Below are positions 11,471-19,345 of a stretch of DNA of 64,000 bases, piece by piece. The notes under the pieces were generated by a model, which was not told the DNA's origin, did not search any database, and saw nothing but the letters and a program-made list of their open reading frames with translations. The stretch comes from Methylobacterium terrae (lineage in GTDB: Bacteria > Pseudomonadota > Alphaproteobacteria > Rhizobiales > Beijerinckiaceae), in contig NZ_CP029553.1 in the NCBI RefSeq assembly GCF_003173755.1, forward strand, positions 459,001 through 523,000, read 5' to 3'. A program made the position numbers and the translations under genes. Each line of letters starts with the position of its first letter. Positions within the stretch are counted from its first letter, which is position 1.

Positions 11471-11843
11471 GTCACCTGTGCTCTGCACGCCGGCCGCTCG
11501 CGCGTCGTTCTCGACCGACAGGAGCCGGAGCTAGAGCATCTTGCGGCGAAGGGGATACCGGCGTCGGGAAAACGGCGGCGAGATCAAAAGCCTAGGGCGC
11601 GACCGGATTGCCGTGCCGGGATCCGCGGCGAGGCGATTCCGCTGCGGTCCCCTGCCGCTCCCGTCCGCGAGACGCACGCATGGTCGTGGATCGTGCGGCG
11701 GGGCGACGCCTCCGGCGCGGGGAAGGGGCAGCGCCGAACGAGCCGCCGCCGGGTGCGCGAAAGCCGCACAGGTTGCAACAACCGGCCGCTTCGCACGTCT
11801 CCCCGGCGCCACCGGTGGGCTAGAACTGGGAGGGAGTACGACG
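11471..11843. other. divergent intergenic region, no gene seen
   Basis: This 373-base gap separates the leftward sensor kinase from the rightward SDR gene and should hold both promoters. I saw no convincing coding frame, no strong -35/-10 pair and no RNA gene. The only clear element is the purine-rich ribosome site (gggaggga, near 11828-11835) for the SDR. Confidence 0.4.
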
Positions 11844-12842
11844 ATGCGACACAAGCCGCTGCGCGAGCAGGTCATCGTGGTCACGGGCGCGTCGAGTGGG
11901 ATCGGGCTCGCCACCGCCCGCATGGCCGCCGAGCGCGGCGCCCGGGTGGTGCTGGCCGCCCGCAGCGGCGACGTGCTCGACAGGCTCGCCGACGAATTCG
12001 GCGCCCGCGCGCTCGCCGTGACGGCGGATGTCGGGAACCCGGACGAGGTCCGGGCGATCGCCGACCGGGCGATCGCGACGTTCGGCGGCTTCGATACCTG
12101 GGTCAACGTCGCCGGCCTGACCGTCTACGGGCCCTTGCGCGAGATCGCCCGGGAGGACCACGAGCGCCTGATCCGCACCAACTTCTGGGGCACGGTGAAC
12201 GGCTCGCTCGTCGCCGCCGAGCACCTGCGCGAGCGCGGCGGCGCGCTCGTCAACGTCGGCAGCATCGCCTCCGACCTCGCCTTCCCGTTCCAGGGCCTCT
12301 ACGCCGCCTCGAAGCACGCGGTGAAGGGGTTCACCGACACGCTGCGCATGGAGCTGATCGCCGAGGGAGCGCCGGTCTCGGTGACGCTGGTGAAGCCGGC
12401 CTCCGTCGACACGCCGCTGCCGGACCGCGCCCGCAACTACATGGACCGCCAGCCGACGCTGCCGCCGCCGATCTACCCGCCGGAAGAGGTCGCCCGCGCG
12501 ATCCTGCACGCCGCCGTGCACCCGCAGCGCGACATCTTCGTCGGCGGCGGCGGCAAGCTGTTCGTGATGGGCAAGGAGTTCGCGCCCGGCGCCTACGACG
12601 AGCTCGCCCCGGCGATCATCGCCCTGCAGAAGCGCTCCGAGCCGCCGCGCGATCCGGCGGGCGCCCTCCACGCCCCGGTGCGGGCCGGAGAGGAGCGGGG
12701 CGACCCGCCGGTCCCGGTGATGCGCCGGAGCGCCTACACCCGGGCGACCCTGCACCCGCTGGCGAGCGCCGGCATCGCCGCCGGGGTGGCGGCGACGGCG
12801 GCCGTGCTGCTCGGGGGCTTTGGGGGCAGGCGGCGGTTGTAG
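11844..12842 (+). CDS. short-chain dehydrogenase/reductase with C-terminal extension
   Basis: A 332-residue NAD(P)-dependent oxidoreductase. The Rossmann cofactor motif is TGASSGIG (about residues 14-21), the NAG-equivalent is NVAG, the catalytic Ser is in VGSIASD and the Tyr-Lys pair is in YAASKHA. After the ~250-residue SDR core, a ~60-residue tail ends in a hydrophobic, Gly/Ala-rich segment (ASAGIAAGVAATAAVLLGGF), possibly a membrane anchor. ATG 11844 follows a strong purine-rich ribosome site. Substrate unknown. It converges on the MHS transporter, the two separated by hairpin repeats. Confidence 0.88.
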   Translation: MRHKPLREQVIVVTGASSGIGLATARMAAERGARVVLAARSGDVLDRLADEFGARALAVTADVGNPDEVRAIADRAIATFGGFDTWVNVAGLTVYGPLREIAREDHERLIRTNFWGTVNGSLVAAEHLRERGGALVNVGSIASDLAFPFQGLYAASKHAVKGFTDTLRMELIAEGAPVSVTLVKPASVDTPLPDRARNYMDRQPTLPPPIYPPEEVARAILHAAVHPQRDIFVGGGGKLFVMGKEFAPGAYDELAPAIIALQKRSEPPRDPAGALHAPVRAGEERGDPPVPVMRRSAYTRATLHPLASAGIAAGVAATAAVLLGGFGGRRRL

Positions 12843-12883
12843 ACGCCCCGTCGATCGACCCGGAGGGTCTCGGATCGGTCATA

Positions 12884-12919
12884 CGAAATCCGCCTGATCG
12901 CTTCGCCATGCGGATTTCG
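12884..12919. repeat. inverted repeat, first copy of CGAAATCCG element
   Basis: CGAAATCCGC (12884-12893) and GCGGATTTCG (12910-12919) are exact reverse complements around a 16-base loop. The same ATACGAAATCCG core opens the second hairpin at 12969. Both lie between the convergent SDR and transporter genes, so the pair looks like a small dispersed palindromic element rather than coding DNA. Confidence 0.6.
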
Positions 12920-12969
12920 GCTTCGCTCGAGCGTGTGGAGCCGCCGGCTCCACCGCGCGGGCTGATGAT

Positions 12970-13001
12970 ACGAAATCCGGAAGTGGTCTTCCGGATTTCG
13001 T
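12970..13001. terminator. strong bidirectional hairpin between convergent genes
   Basis: ACGAAATCCGGAAG (12970-12983) pairs perfectly with CTTCCGGATTTCGT (12988-13001) around the tetraloop TGGT: a 14-bp stem. It lies one base beyond the transporter stop codon (13003-13005) and about 130 bases after the SDR stop, where both transcripts should end. The TTTCGT and AAAT ends give a weak U-tract at best. A shared repeat-element origin is equally possible. Confidence 0.55.
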
Positions 13002-13002
13002 G

Positions 13003-14400
13003 TCAGCGGATCGACCTGCTCCACCCGCCCTGTTCGACCGATCGCCGGCTCCCCTCCCCCGCGTCGGGGTCCCGCCCCCGCGTCTCCGGCAGCAGCCAGG
13101 CCGCCACCGTGCCGACGAGGCTGAAGGCGGCCAGGTACCAGGCCGGCGCCATCCGGTCGCCGGTCGCGGCGATGAGCCAGTTGACGACGTAGTTGGTGCT
13201 GCCGCCGAACACCGAGACCGAGAGCGCGTACACGATGGCGAGGCCGGAGCTGCGCACCGCGCGCGGCAGCGATTCCGGGATGCCGACGATGATCGCCGCC
13301 GCGTTGATCGACGACAGGGCCGAGAGCAGGAAGGTCACGGCGTAGACGGCGAGCGCACTGGGCTCCCGCAGCAGCCAGGCGAAGGCCGGGACGGCCAGCA
13401 GCAGGATCAGGGCGCGGGGCCAGATCATCACCGGGCGCCGGCCGTAGCGGTCGGCGAGGAGGCCGCCCAGCAGCGGGAAGGCCACCGAGGCGAGGCCGAG
13501 CGCGATCGGCACCGCGGTCGCGGCGGTCTCGCTCAGGCCCAGGGTCGCGCCGGCATAGACCGGCATGTTGGTGCCGACGGCGTTCGAGACCGTCGAGGCG
13601 GCGATGACCAGGAAGGTCAGCCCGAGCAGGCGACCGTGCTCGCCGAGCAACCGGCGGATCACCGCCCCGGCCGAGGACGCGGCGTCCGGATCCTCCCCGA
13701 CGCCGCCGGTCTCCGGCAGGTGGCTGCGGATCACGAGCCCGACCGGCACCACCGCGAGGCCGACGAGGAACATCACGCGCCAGCCCCATTGCGCCATCGC
13801 GGCATCGCCCACCGCGAGGGCGAGCGCCGTCGCCAGGAGGCCGGCGAAGAGCGCGGCGCAGCCCTGGCTGGCGATCTGCCAGCTCGTGACGAAGCCGCGA
13901 TGCTTCACCGGCGCCGCTTCCAGCAGGTAGGCGGTGGAGGGGCCGACCTCGCCGCCGAGGGCGAGCCCCTGGATCAGCCGGCCGGCGATGACGATGGCCT
14001 GCGCCCATCCCCCGATCTGGGCGTAGCCCGGGCAGGCGGCGAGCATCAGCATGCCGAGCGCCATCAGGGCGATCGTGACCAGCATGGCGGGCTTGCGCCC
14101 GGCCCGGTCGGCGAGCGCCCCGATCAGGGCGCCGCCGATCGGCCGCATGACGTAGCCGACGCCGAACAGGGCCAGGGAGGCGAGCAGGCTGTGGCTCGCG
14201 TCGGAGGCCGGGAAGAAGGCCTCGCCGATCGCCTTGGCGAAGAAGGCGTAGACGGTGAAGTCGTAGAATTCGAGCGCGTTGCCGAGGACCACGGCCCCGA
14301 CCGCCTTGCGGTCAAGCCCGACATGGACCGCCTTGCGGTCGAGGCCGGCATGGACCGCCTCGCGGTCGAGGGCGGGATGGGTGGGGTTGCGCGCGTCCAT
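13003..14400 (-). CDS. MFS transporter, metabolite:H+ symporter (MHS) type
   Basis: A 465-residue, 12-helix inner-membrane symporter. Typical MHS features are NALEFYDFTVYAFFA in helix 1, YVMRPIGGALIGALADRAGRK (helix 2 to loop 2-3, the MFS RxGRK motif) and LADRYGRRPVM in the central repeat. The family carries carboxylates, osmolytes or aromatic acids; the substrate cannot be assigned here. The first ~35 residues are unusual: a nine-residue unit (GLDRKAVHA-like) is repeated three times, encoded by three 27-base DNA repeats. The start at 14400 includes these; the true start could be inside the repeats. An RMF-like gene lies just upstream on the same strand. Confidence 0.9.
   Translation of the reverse strand: MDARNPTHPALDREAVHAGLDRKAVHVGLDRKAVGAVVLGNALEFYDFTVYAFFAKAIGEAFFPASDASHSLLASLALFGVGYVMRPIGGALIGALADRAGRKPAMLVTIALMALGMLMLAACPGYAQIGGWAQAIVIAGRLIQGLALGGEVGPSTAYLLEAAPVKHRGFVTSWQIASQGCAALFAGLLATALALAVGDAAMAQWGWRVMFLVGLAVVPVGLVIRSHLPETGGVGEDPDAASSAGAVIRRLLGEHGRLLGLTFLVIAASTVSNAVGTNMPVYAGATLGLSETAATAVPIALGLASVAFPLLGGLLADRYGRRPVMIWPRALILLLAVPAFAWLLREPSALAVYAVTFLLSALSSINAAAIIVGIPESLPRAVRSSGLAIVYALSVSVFGGSTNYVVNWLIAATGDRMAPAWYLAAFSLVGTVAAWLLPETRGRDPDAGEGSRRSVEQGGWSRSIR
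14300..14380. repeat. three tandem 27-base repeats at the 5' end of the MHS transporter
   Basis: Units at 14300-14326, 14327-14353 and 14354-14380 start accgcct(t/c)gcggtc and differ at only a few positions. On the coding (minus) strand each encodes a nine-residue unit around GLDRKAV, so copy-number change would stay in frame. The pattern suggests replication slippage. Confidence 0.85.
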
Positions 14401-14410
14401 GCCGGGGGGG

Positions 14411-14605
14411 TCAGCGCCCCGGTTCGCGCTTCAAGCCGCCGGTCACCGGCTCGGCCCCCGCCGCCACGGCCTCGTCGTAGCCGGACAGCCAGCGCTCCCG
14501 CGCCTCGGTCCCCTCGGCATAGGGGCAGGCCTCGCGGGCGAGGCCCTTCTCCGGGGCGGCGCGGCCCAGCGCGTGGGCGTCGAGGTTGTCGGGCGGGGAT
14601 TGCAT
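14411..14605 (-). CDS. ribosome modulation factor (RMF/CrpP-like) domain protein
   Basis: A 64-residue protein (MQSPPDNLDAHALGRAAPEK...). The core REACPYAEGTEARERWLSGY matches the RMF-like signature in which a Cys-Pro-Tyr turn is followed by a Trp/Tyr-containing helix. RMF in enterobacteria dimerises 70S ribosomes in stationary phase; alphaproteobacterial relatives are less studied, so ribosome hibernation is an inference. ATG 14605 is chosen because the homology starts soon after it. The gene ends ten bases before the transporter start, so they may be co-transcribed. Confidence 0.7.
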   Translation of the reverse strand: MQSPPDNLDAHALGRAAPEKGLAREACPYAEGTEARERWLSGYDEAVAAGAEPVTGGLKREPGR

Positions 14606-14913
14606 CGGGGGGCTCCGGTCGGACGTGTCGTGGCGATCTAGGGCTCCGGCGGGCGAAGGGGATGGCGCTCCGACGCGCGGCTTCGGGTCTCCGTCCGCCC
14701 CACGTGCGGACGAACGGGATAATCCTCGTCGAATGTCGCCGCCACGAGGCACGAAACTTCTCCGGCACCTCGAAAATTAAAAATATCACTTCAATTGACG
14801 CTTGGGAAATACTCTGGAAATCATCGACTATCTGAGCGCGCCAAGCATAGGGCCGCTTCGGGCGAGATCAGGAACGGCGGACCGGCCCGGCCGGACGACC
14901 TTTGGGGAACGAC
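14606..14913. other. divergent intergenic region with A+T-rich patch
   Basis: This 308-base gap lies between the leftward RMF-like gene and the rightward rhodanese. Bases about 14755-14830 are A+T-rich and include a TTGACG hexamer near 14796, a possible -35 for rightward transcription, but I could not place a convincing -10 at 16-18 bases. No gene or RNA was recognised. Confidence 0.4.
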
Positions 14914-15909
14914 ATGCGCAAGACGACACTCCTCCGCCCGGCCGTGGCCGGTGCCGCCCTTGCCGGCGTCGCCCTGGCGGCCCTGCTGCCCCCGGCGGCT
15001 CCCGCCCTGGCCAATGCCGGCGCGAACGCCACCCCGGTCCCGCAGCGCGACGCCGCGAAGAGCCCGCTGGTCTCGACCGAGTGGCTGGAGAAGAACATCG
15101 ATTCACGTAAGCTGCGCATCGTCGAGGTCAGCGTCGATCCGGGGGTCTACGAGCGCGGCCACATTCCGGGCGCCCACAACGTCGCCTGGCACACCGACCT
15201 CGTCGAGACGGTGAGCCGCGACATCGCCGGGCCGGAGAAGTTCGCCGCGCTCGCCCGCCGCCTCGGGATCGACCGCGACACCACCGTGGTCCTCTACGGC
15301 GACAACAACAACTGGTTCGCCGCCTGGGGCGCCTGGGTCTTCGCGCAGTACGGCCTCGTCGACACCGTCAAGCTGCTCGACGGCGGGCGCAAGAAGTGGG
15401 AGGCCGAGAAGCGCCCGCTCGACACCCGCACGCCCGAGGTCGCGGCCTCGACCTTCGCCGCCGCTCCGGCCGCGACGGCGCTGCGGGCGCGCTTCACCGA
15501 CGTGCTGGCGGTGGCGCGCAAGGAGCGGAACGAGACGATCCTCGACATCCGCTCGCCCGACGAGTTCTCCGGCAAGGTGATCGCGCCGGCCGGCGTGCCG
15601 GAGCTCGCCGTGCGGGCCGGCCACATCCCGGGCTCCGTCAACGTGCCGTGGGGCAAGGCGGTGAACGCGGACGGCACCCTCAAATCCGTCGAGGAGCTGC
15701 GGAGGCTCTACGCCGAGGCGGGCATCGACGGCTCGAAGCCGGTCATCACCTCCTGCCGCATCGGCGAGCGCTCGAGCCATTCCTGGTTCGTGCTGAGCCG
15801 GGTGCTCGGCTACCCGGCCCGCAACTACGACGGCTCGTGGACCGAGTACGGCAACGCCGTCGGCGTGCCGGTCGTCAACCTCGCCGGCACGGTCTGGGGC
15901 GGCAAATGA
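14914..15909 (+). CDS. exported sulfurtransferase (tandem rhodanese domains)
   Basis: A 331-residue periplasmic thiosulfate or mercaptopyruvate sulfurtransferase. An N-terminal signal peptide (basic start MRKTTLLRP, hydrophobic to about residue 30, cleavage near ALA-NA) precedes two rhodanese domains. The N-terminal domain (~45-165) lacks a catalytic Cys; the C-terminal one (~195-320) carries SCRIGERSSH, the Cys-Arg persulfide loop. ATG 14914 follows GGGGA; an upstream TTG is less likely. The stop overlaps the next start (ATGA), tying it to the YeeE/YedE transporter, so the pair probably mobilises sulfane sulfur. Confidence 0.92.
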   Translation: MRKTTLLRPAVAGAALAGVALAALLPPAAPALANAGANATPVPQRDAAKSPLVSTEWLEKNIDSRKLRIVEVSVDPGVYERGHIPGAHNVAWHTDLVETVSRDIAGPEKFAALARRLGIDRDTTVVLYGDNNNWFAAWGAWVFAQYGLVDTVKLLDGGRKKWEAEKRPLDTRTPEVAASTFAAAPAATALRARFTDVLAVARKERNETILDIRSPDEFSGKVIAPAGVPELAVRAGHIPGSVNVPWGKAVNADGTLKSVEELRRLYAEAGIDGSKPVITSCRIGERSSHSWFVLSRVLGYPARNYDGSWTEYGNAVGVPVVNLAGTVWGGK

Positions 15910-17111
15910 CGTCGGGCGCGGCGGTCCCCGGGACCGCCCCGGCCGGCGCGGGTCTTCGCGCCGGCCTCGGCCTGACGCTCGCCGCCCTGCTGGCGGCGGG
16001 CGCCTGGCACCTCTCGGGCGAGGCCGGCGGGAGCCGCCTCGCCCTCTCGCTGGTCTTCGGGGCGCTGTTCGGCTTCGTGCTGCAGCGCTCGCGCTTCTGC
16101 TTCCTGTGCGTGTGGCGCGACCTCCTCGACCGCGGCGACCCGCGCGGGGTGCTCGGGATCCTCGCCGCCCTGGCGGCGGGGCTCGCCGGCTACACCGTGG
16201 TGTTCGGCGCCTGGCTGCCGGACCCGTCGGGCACGCGGCTGCCGCCGGGCGCCCATATCGGGCCGGTCGGGCCGGTCCTGGCGCTCGCCGGCCTCGCCTT
16301 CGGGGCCGGGATGGCGGTGTCGGGCTCGTGCCTGAGCGCCCATCTCTACCGCCTCGGCGAGGGCTCGCCGACGGCGCCCTTCGCGCTCGCCGGCGCCGCC
16401 CTCGGCTTCTGCCTCGGCTTCGCGACCTGGAACCCGCTCTACCTCTCGGGCATCGCCGAGGCGCCGGTGGCCTGGCTGCCGCGCCATCTCGGCTACGGCG
16501 GCAGCCTCGCGGCCGGGCTCGCGGTCCTCGGCGGCCTCGCCCTGTGGCTGCTGCGCCGGCCGCTGCCGGCGGACCCGCCGCGCCGGGCCGCCCCCGACCC
16601 GCTTCACGCGGTGTTCGTGGCGCGCTGGCCGACCTGGCTCGGCGGCCTCGCCGTCGGGGCGCTCGGGACGCTGGCCTACCTGCGGCTGGGCCCGCTCGGG
16701 GTGACGGCGGAACTCGGCGGGCGCAGCCGGCAGGCGGCGGCCGGCCTCGGGTGGCTGCCCGAGCGGCTGGAGGGCCTCGACGGGTTTCGCGGCTGCGCCA
16801 CCGCGCTCCGCGACGGGCTCATCACCCCCAACGGACTCTTCGTCGGCGGGCTCGTGGTCGCGTCCTTCGCGGCGGCGCTCGCGGCCGGGCAGTTCCGGCC
16901 CGCCCGGCCCGGGCGCGGCCACGTCCTGCGCGGGCTCGCCGGCGGGATCCTGCTCGGGTGGGGGGCGATGACCGGGCTCGGCTGCAGCGTCGGCACGCTG
17001 CTCTCCGGCATCATGGCGGGCGCCGTCTCGGGCTGGGTGTTCGGGATCGCGATGCTGGTCGGCCTCACCGTCGGCCTGCGCCTCGGTCGCCGGTCCGGCC
17101 TGCTGGCGTGA
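15906..17111 (+). CDS. YeeE/YedE family sulfur-compound transporter
   Basis: A 401-residue polytopic inner-membrane protein made of two related halves. Conserved Cys-bearing motifs are visible: RSRFCFLCVWRD in the first half, VSGSCLSAHLYRLGEGS, and MTGLGCSVGTLLSGI in the second half. In TsuA/YeeE such cysteines line the thiosulfate path, so import of thiosulfate or related sulfur is likely. The start codon overlaps the rhodanese stop by four bases, so the pair would convert and import inorganic sulfur. A PLP-dependent sulfur amino acid enzyme follows 69 bases later. Substrate not proven. Confidence 0.88.
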   Translation: MTSGAAVPGTAPAGAGLRAGLGLTLAALLAAGAWHLSGEAGGSRLALSLVFGALFGFVLQRSRFCFLCVWRDLLDRGDPRGVLGILAALAAGLAGYTVVFGAWLPDPSGTRLPPGAHIGPVGPVLALAGLAFGAGMAVSGSCLSAHLYRLGEGSPTAPFALAGAALGFCLGFATWNPLYLSGIAEAPVAWLPRHLGYGGSLAAGLAVLGGLALWLLRRPLPADPPRRAAPDPLHAVFVARWPTWLGGLAVGALGTLAYLRLGPLGVTAELGGRSRQAAAGLGWLPERLEGLDGFRGCATALRDGLITPNGLFVGGLVVASFAAALAAGQFRPARPGRGHVLRGLAGGILLGWGAMTGLGCSVGTLLSGIMAGAVSGWVFGIAMLVGLTVGLRLGRRSGLLA

Positions 17112-17180
17112 CGCCTCGCCTTGGCCTGCGGCGCGGGCCGGGCCTATAGGGCGTCACCCGCCCGAGAAGGAGCCGTTATC

Positions 17181-18482
17181 GTGCCGCCAGCCCCGCCCGC
17201 TTCCTCGCCCCCCTCCAAGGTGCGGCGGCGCGAGGCCTTCCTGGCCGGGTGCCGGCCTGCGACGCGCCGCATCCACGCGCCGATCCTCGACGTCGCGGCG
17301 GCGCGCGGCCACCTCAACCCGCGCGGCCTCGGGCGCGCCCGCGCGTTCTCGGATCTCGGCTCGCTCGGCCAGAGCAGCGTCGGCTTCGAGACGCTGGCCG
17401 ACTACGAGGCCGCCGACGCGGCCGGGCGCGCGCCCTATGGCGGCGCCGAGTACGGCGTCGTCCAGTCGCCGGAGGCCGACGCGGTCTGCGCGAAGTTCGC
17501 CGCGCTGCACGGCGGCGCCGGCGCGATCGTCTGCGCCTCCGGCCTCGCGGCGATCGCGACGGTGCTCGACGCCTTCGCGCCGAAGCTCGTCCTGATCCCG
17601 GAAGGCCTCTACTTCCCGGCCTGGCGCTACATGGCGGAAGCGAACCTGTCCGAGACGGGGCGAGCCGCGCTCGTGACCTATCCCGCCGGCGCCTCCGGGG
17701 CGGAGGTCGGCGCGCTCCTCGACGAGGCCGGCCGGCTTTTCGCCCCCGCCGACACGATGGTCTACCTCGAGGCGCCGGTGAGCGGCACCTTCGAGATCCC
17801 GGACATCGCCGGCATCGCCGCCGCGGCCGCGCGGGCCGGCATCCGCACGGTGATGGACAACACCTGGGGGAGCCACGTGCGCTTCCGGCCCCTCGACCAC
17901 GGCATCGGGATCGCGGTCCAGGCGACGACGAAGTACGAGGGCGGCTACGGCGACACGCCGAGCGGCGTCGCGGTCGCGCGCGCGGAGGCCGACATCGCCC
18001 GCCTGCGCCGGCGCCTGCGGATCGGCGGCCACGGCGCGGTCTCGCCCCAGACCTGCGCCCGCCTGTTCCACCGGGTCGACGGCGCGAAGGCCCGCCTCGA
18101 CCGGCACGAGGCCACGGCGGCGGCGCTGATGGCGTGGTTCGAGGGCAAGGCCTTCACCGCCCGGATCCTGAGCCCGACCCGCGCGGACAGCCCGCATCAC
18201 GCGCGCTACCAGCAGTATTTCGGCGCCGGCAACAGCCTGTTCACGGTCGCGTTCGACGAGGGGCTCCCGGGCGAGCGCGTCCACGCCTTCGTCGACGCGC
18301 TGCTCCTGTTTCGCGTCGCCGAGAGCTGGGGCGGCCACGTCTCGCTGGTGCTGCCGGTCCATCCGCGACGCGACCCCGCGACGCTGCCGAAGGGCGCGAC
18401 GTTCCGCTTCAACGCCGGCCTGGAGGAGGCCGGCGACCTGATCGCCGACCTGGAGCAGGCGGCGCGGGCGGCTCCGCTGTAA
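17181..18482 (+). CDS. Cys/Met metabolism PLP-dependent enzyme (cystathionine lyase-like)
   Basis: A 433-residue fold-type I PLP enzyme. The PLP Lys is expected in QATTKYEGGYGDTPSG (about residue 254); the cofactor-binding Asp is in TVMDNTWGS, and SGLAAIATVLDAF is the phosphate-binding helix region. GTG 17181 is preceded by AAGGAG nine bases upstream, better than any nearby ATG. Members cleave or form C-S bonds in cystathionine or homocysteine. The lysine context (KYEGGYGD rather than the usual KYxxGHxD) departs slightly from classic MetC. Its place after the rhodanese and YeeE genes suggests assimilation of sulfur into amino acids; exact reaction uncertain. Confidence 0.85.
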   Translation: MPPAPPASSPPSKVRRREAFLAGCRPATRRIHAPILDVAAARGHLNPRGLGRARAFSDLGSLGQSSVGFETLADYEAADAAGRAPYGGAEYGVVQSPEADAVCAKFAALHGGAGAIVCASGLAAIATVLDAFAPKLVLIPEGLYFPAWRYMAEANLSETGRAALVTYPAGASGAEVGALLDEAGRLFAPADTMVYLEAPVSGTFEIPDIAGIAAAAARAGIRTVMDNTWGSHVRFRPLDHGIGIAVQATTKYEGGYGDTPSGVAVARAEADIARLRRRLRIGGHGAVSPQTCARLFHRVDGAKARLDRHEATAAALMAWFEGKAFTARILSPTRADSPHHARYQQYFGAGNSLFTVAFDEGLPGERVHAFVDALLLFRVAESWGGHVSLVLPVHPRRDPATLPKGATFRFNAGLEEAGDLIADLEQAARAAPL

Positions 18483-18524
18483 GAACCCGTCGGATCGTCT
18501 CCGGCAATCACGACGCCCTTCGGG

Positions 18525-18559
18525 TCGTTCCGGGTCCGCGGAGCGGAGCCCGGAACGAC
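18525..18559. repeat. hairpin between convergent genes
   Basis: GTCGTTCCGGG (18525-18535) is the reverse complement of CCCGGAACGAC (18549-18559), an 11-bp stem with a 13-base loop. It lies between the convergent PLP enzyme and lipoprotein genes and could end both transcripts, but no T-run follows. It resembles dispersed palindromes of this genome type. Confidence 0.5.
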
Positions 18560-18598
18560 GATGGCGGATGTCGGTTCTGCCGAACAGGCTCGACGAGC

Positions 18599-18931
18599 CT
18601 ACGGATAGCCGAAGCGGGCCTTGGCGGCGGCCAGCAGGTGCATGGCCTCGCCGTCGCGGCCGGCCGCGCAGGCGCTCGACGCGTTGGCGAGGTCGGCCGA
18701 GAAGCGCTTGCCGACCGGCGCGTTGAGGTTGCCGGTGGCGACGTCGCTGTCGACGATGGCCTGGGTGCGGGCGATGGCCGGGCCGCAGCCGGTGCCGGCG
18801 GGCAGAGCCCCGGCGGGGAGCGCGGCGACCGGGCCGAGGCCGGCGGCGGGCGGCGGGGCGGCCGGCTTCGAATGGCAGGCGGTAAGCGCGAGGAGGGCCG
18901 CGAGGGCGAATCCGGGCTTCCAGGACGACAC
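18599..18931 (-). CDS. hypothetical small lipoprotein
   Basis: A 110-residue exported lipoprotein. GTG 18931 begins a signal peptide ending in the lipobox LTAC (LAALLALTACHSKP); GGAG lies nine bases upstream. After a Pro/Ala linker the mature part has two further Cys residues (GTGCGPAI and SSACAAGRD) that could form a disulfide, and a short alpha-helical segment (EAMHLLAAAKARFG). No named family recognised. It is divergent from the leu leader transcript and appears monocistronic. Confidence 0.7.
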   Translation of the reverse strand: MSSWKPGFALAALLALTACHSKPAAPPPAAGLGPVAALPAGALPAGTGCGPAIARTQAIVDSDVATGNLNAPVGKRFSADLANASSACAAGRDGEAMHLLAAAKARFGYP

Positions 18932-19058
18932 GGGGACAACTCCACCTTGCGATCGGGCACGTGCGGCCAAGCTTGTGGCAAGCACCGTCGGGCCGGTCAA
19001 TCGCGGGCCGGCCGATCGCGGGGCGACGCAGCGTCTGCCGCGGCGTGTCATCGCGCCC

Positions 19059-19087
19059 TTGTCATCGATCCTTGCTCCCGTTACACA
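19059..19087 (+). promoter_or_regulatory. candidate sigma-70-type promoter of the leu leader-leuA transcript
   Basis: TTGTCA (19059-19064, one mismatch to TTGACA) and TACACA (19082-19087) are separated by 17 bases and lie about 45 bases before the leader peptide start. The -10 match is poor, so this is a candidate only. Confidence 0.35.
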
Positions 19088-19132
19088 GGCGGCCCTCGCA
19101 TCGGGTTCATCACCCTTCAGGAGACGCGAGCC

Positions 19133-19237
19133 GTGGCTCATGCCGGCTCCCCGCTGACGCTTCCGACGACCGCCCTCTCGGCGGCGCGGGCGCGCGCGCT
19201 CCTTCTCGGCGGCCTCCTTCTCCTTACCAGCCCCTGA
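19133..19237 (+). CDS. leu operon leader peptide (attenuation)
   Basis: A 34-codon frame from GTG 19133 to TGA 19235, preceded by AGGAGA. Its end reads ALLLGGLLLLTSP: seven leucines within nine codons just before the stop, about 110 bases upstream of leuA. This is the hallmark of transcription attenuation, in which ribosomes stall at Leu codons when charged tRNA-Leu is scarce and let polymerase read into leuA. Leucine leader peptides ahead of leuA are known in alphaproteobacteria. The peptide itself has no other expected role. It was recognised from sequence, not by search. Confidence 0.85.
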   Translation: MAHAGSPLTLPTTALSAARARALLLGGLLLLTSP

Positions 19238-19270
19238 GGGCCGTCCGGGCGCGCGCCTGGGCCCTTGGGG
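19231..19270 (+). promoter_or_regulatory. candidate attenuator hairpin between leu leader and leuA
   Basis: Overlapping the leader stop, CCCC (19231-19234) and GGGCC (19238-19242) can pair with GGCCC (19260-19264) and GGGG (19267-19270). An alternative stem, CCGGGCGC with GCGCCTGG (19245-19260), uses the same bases. Mutually exclusive stems next to the Leu codons are what attenuation requires. No clear T-run follows, so the terminator part is not proven. Confidence 0.5.
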
Positions 19271-19345
19271 GATTGGACAAGTCGAGACACCAGCCAGACG
19301 CCCTCGCGCGACCCTACGTCCCGGGCGAACCAGGATTTCCAGACC

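Noticed and set aside
18525..18559. Calling the hairpin a rho-independent terminator
   Set aside because: No T-run on either side; listed as a repeat only.
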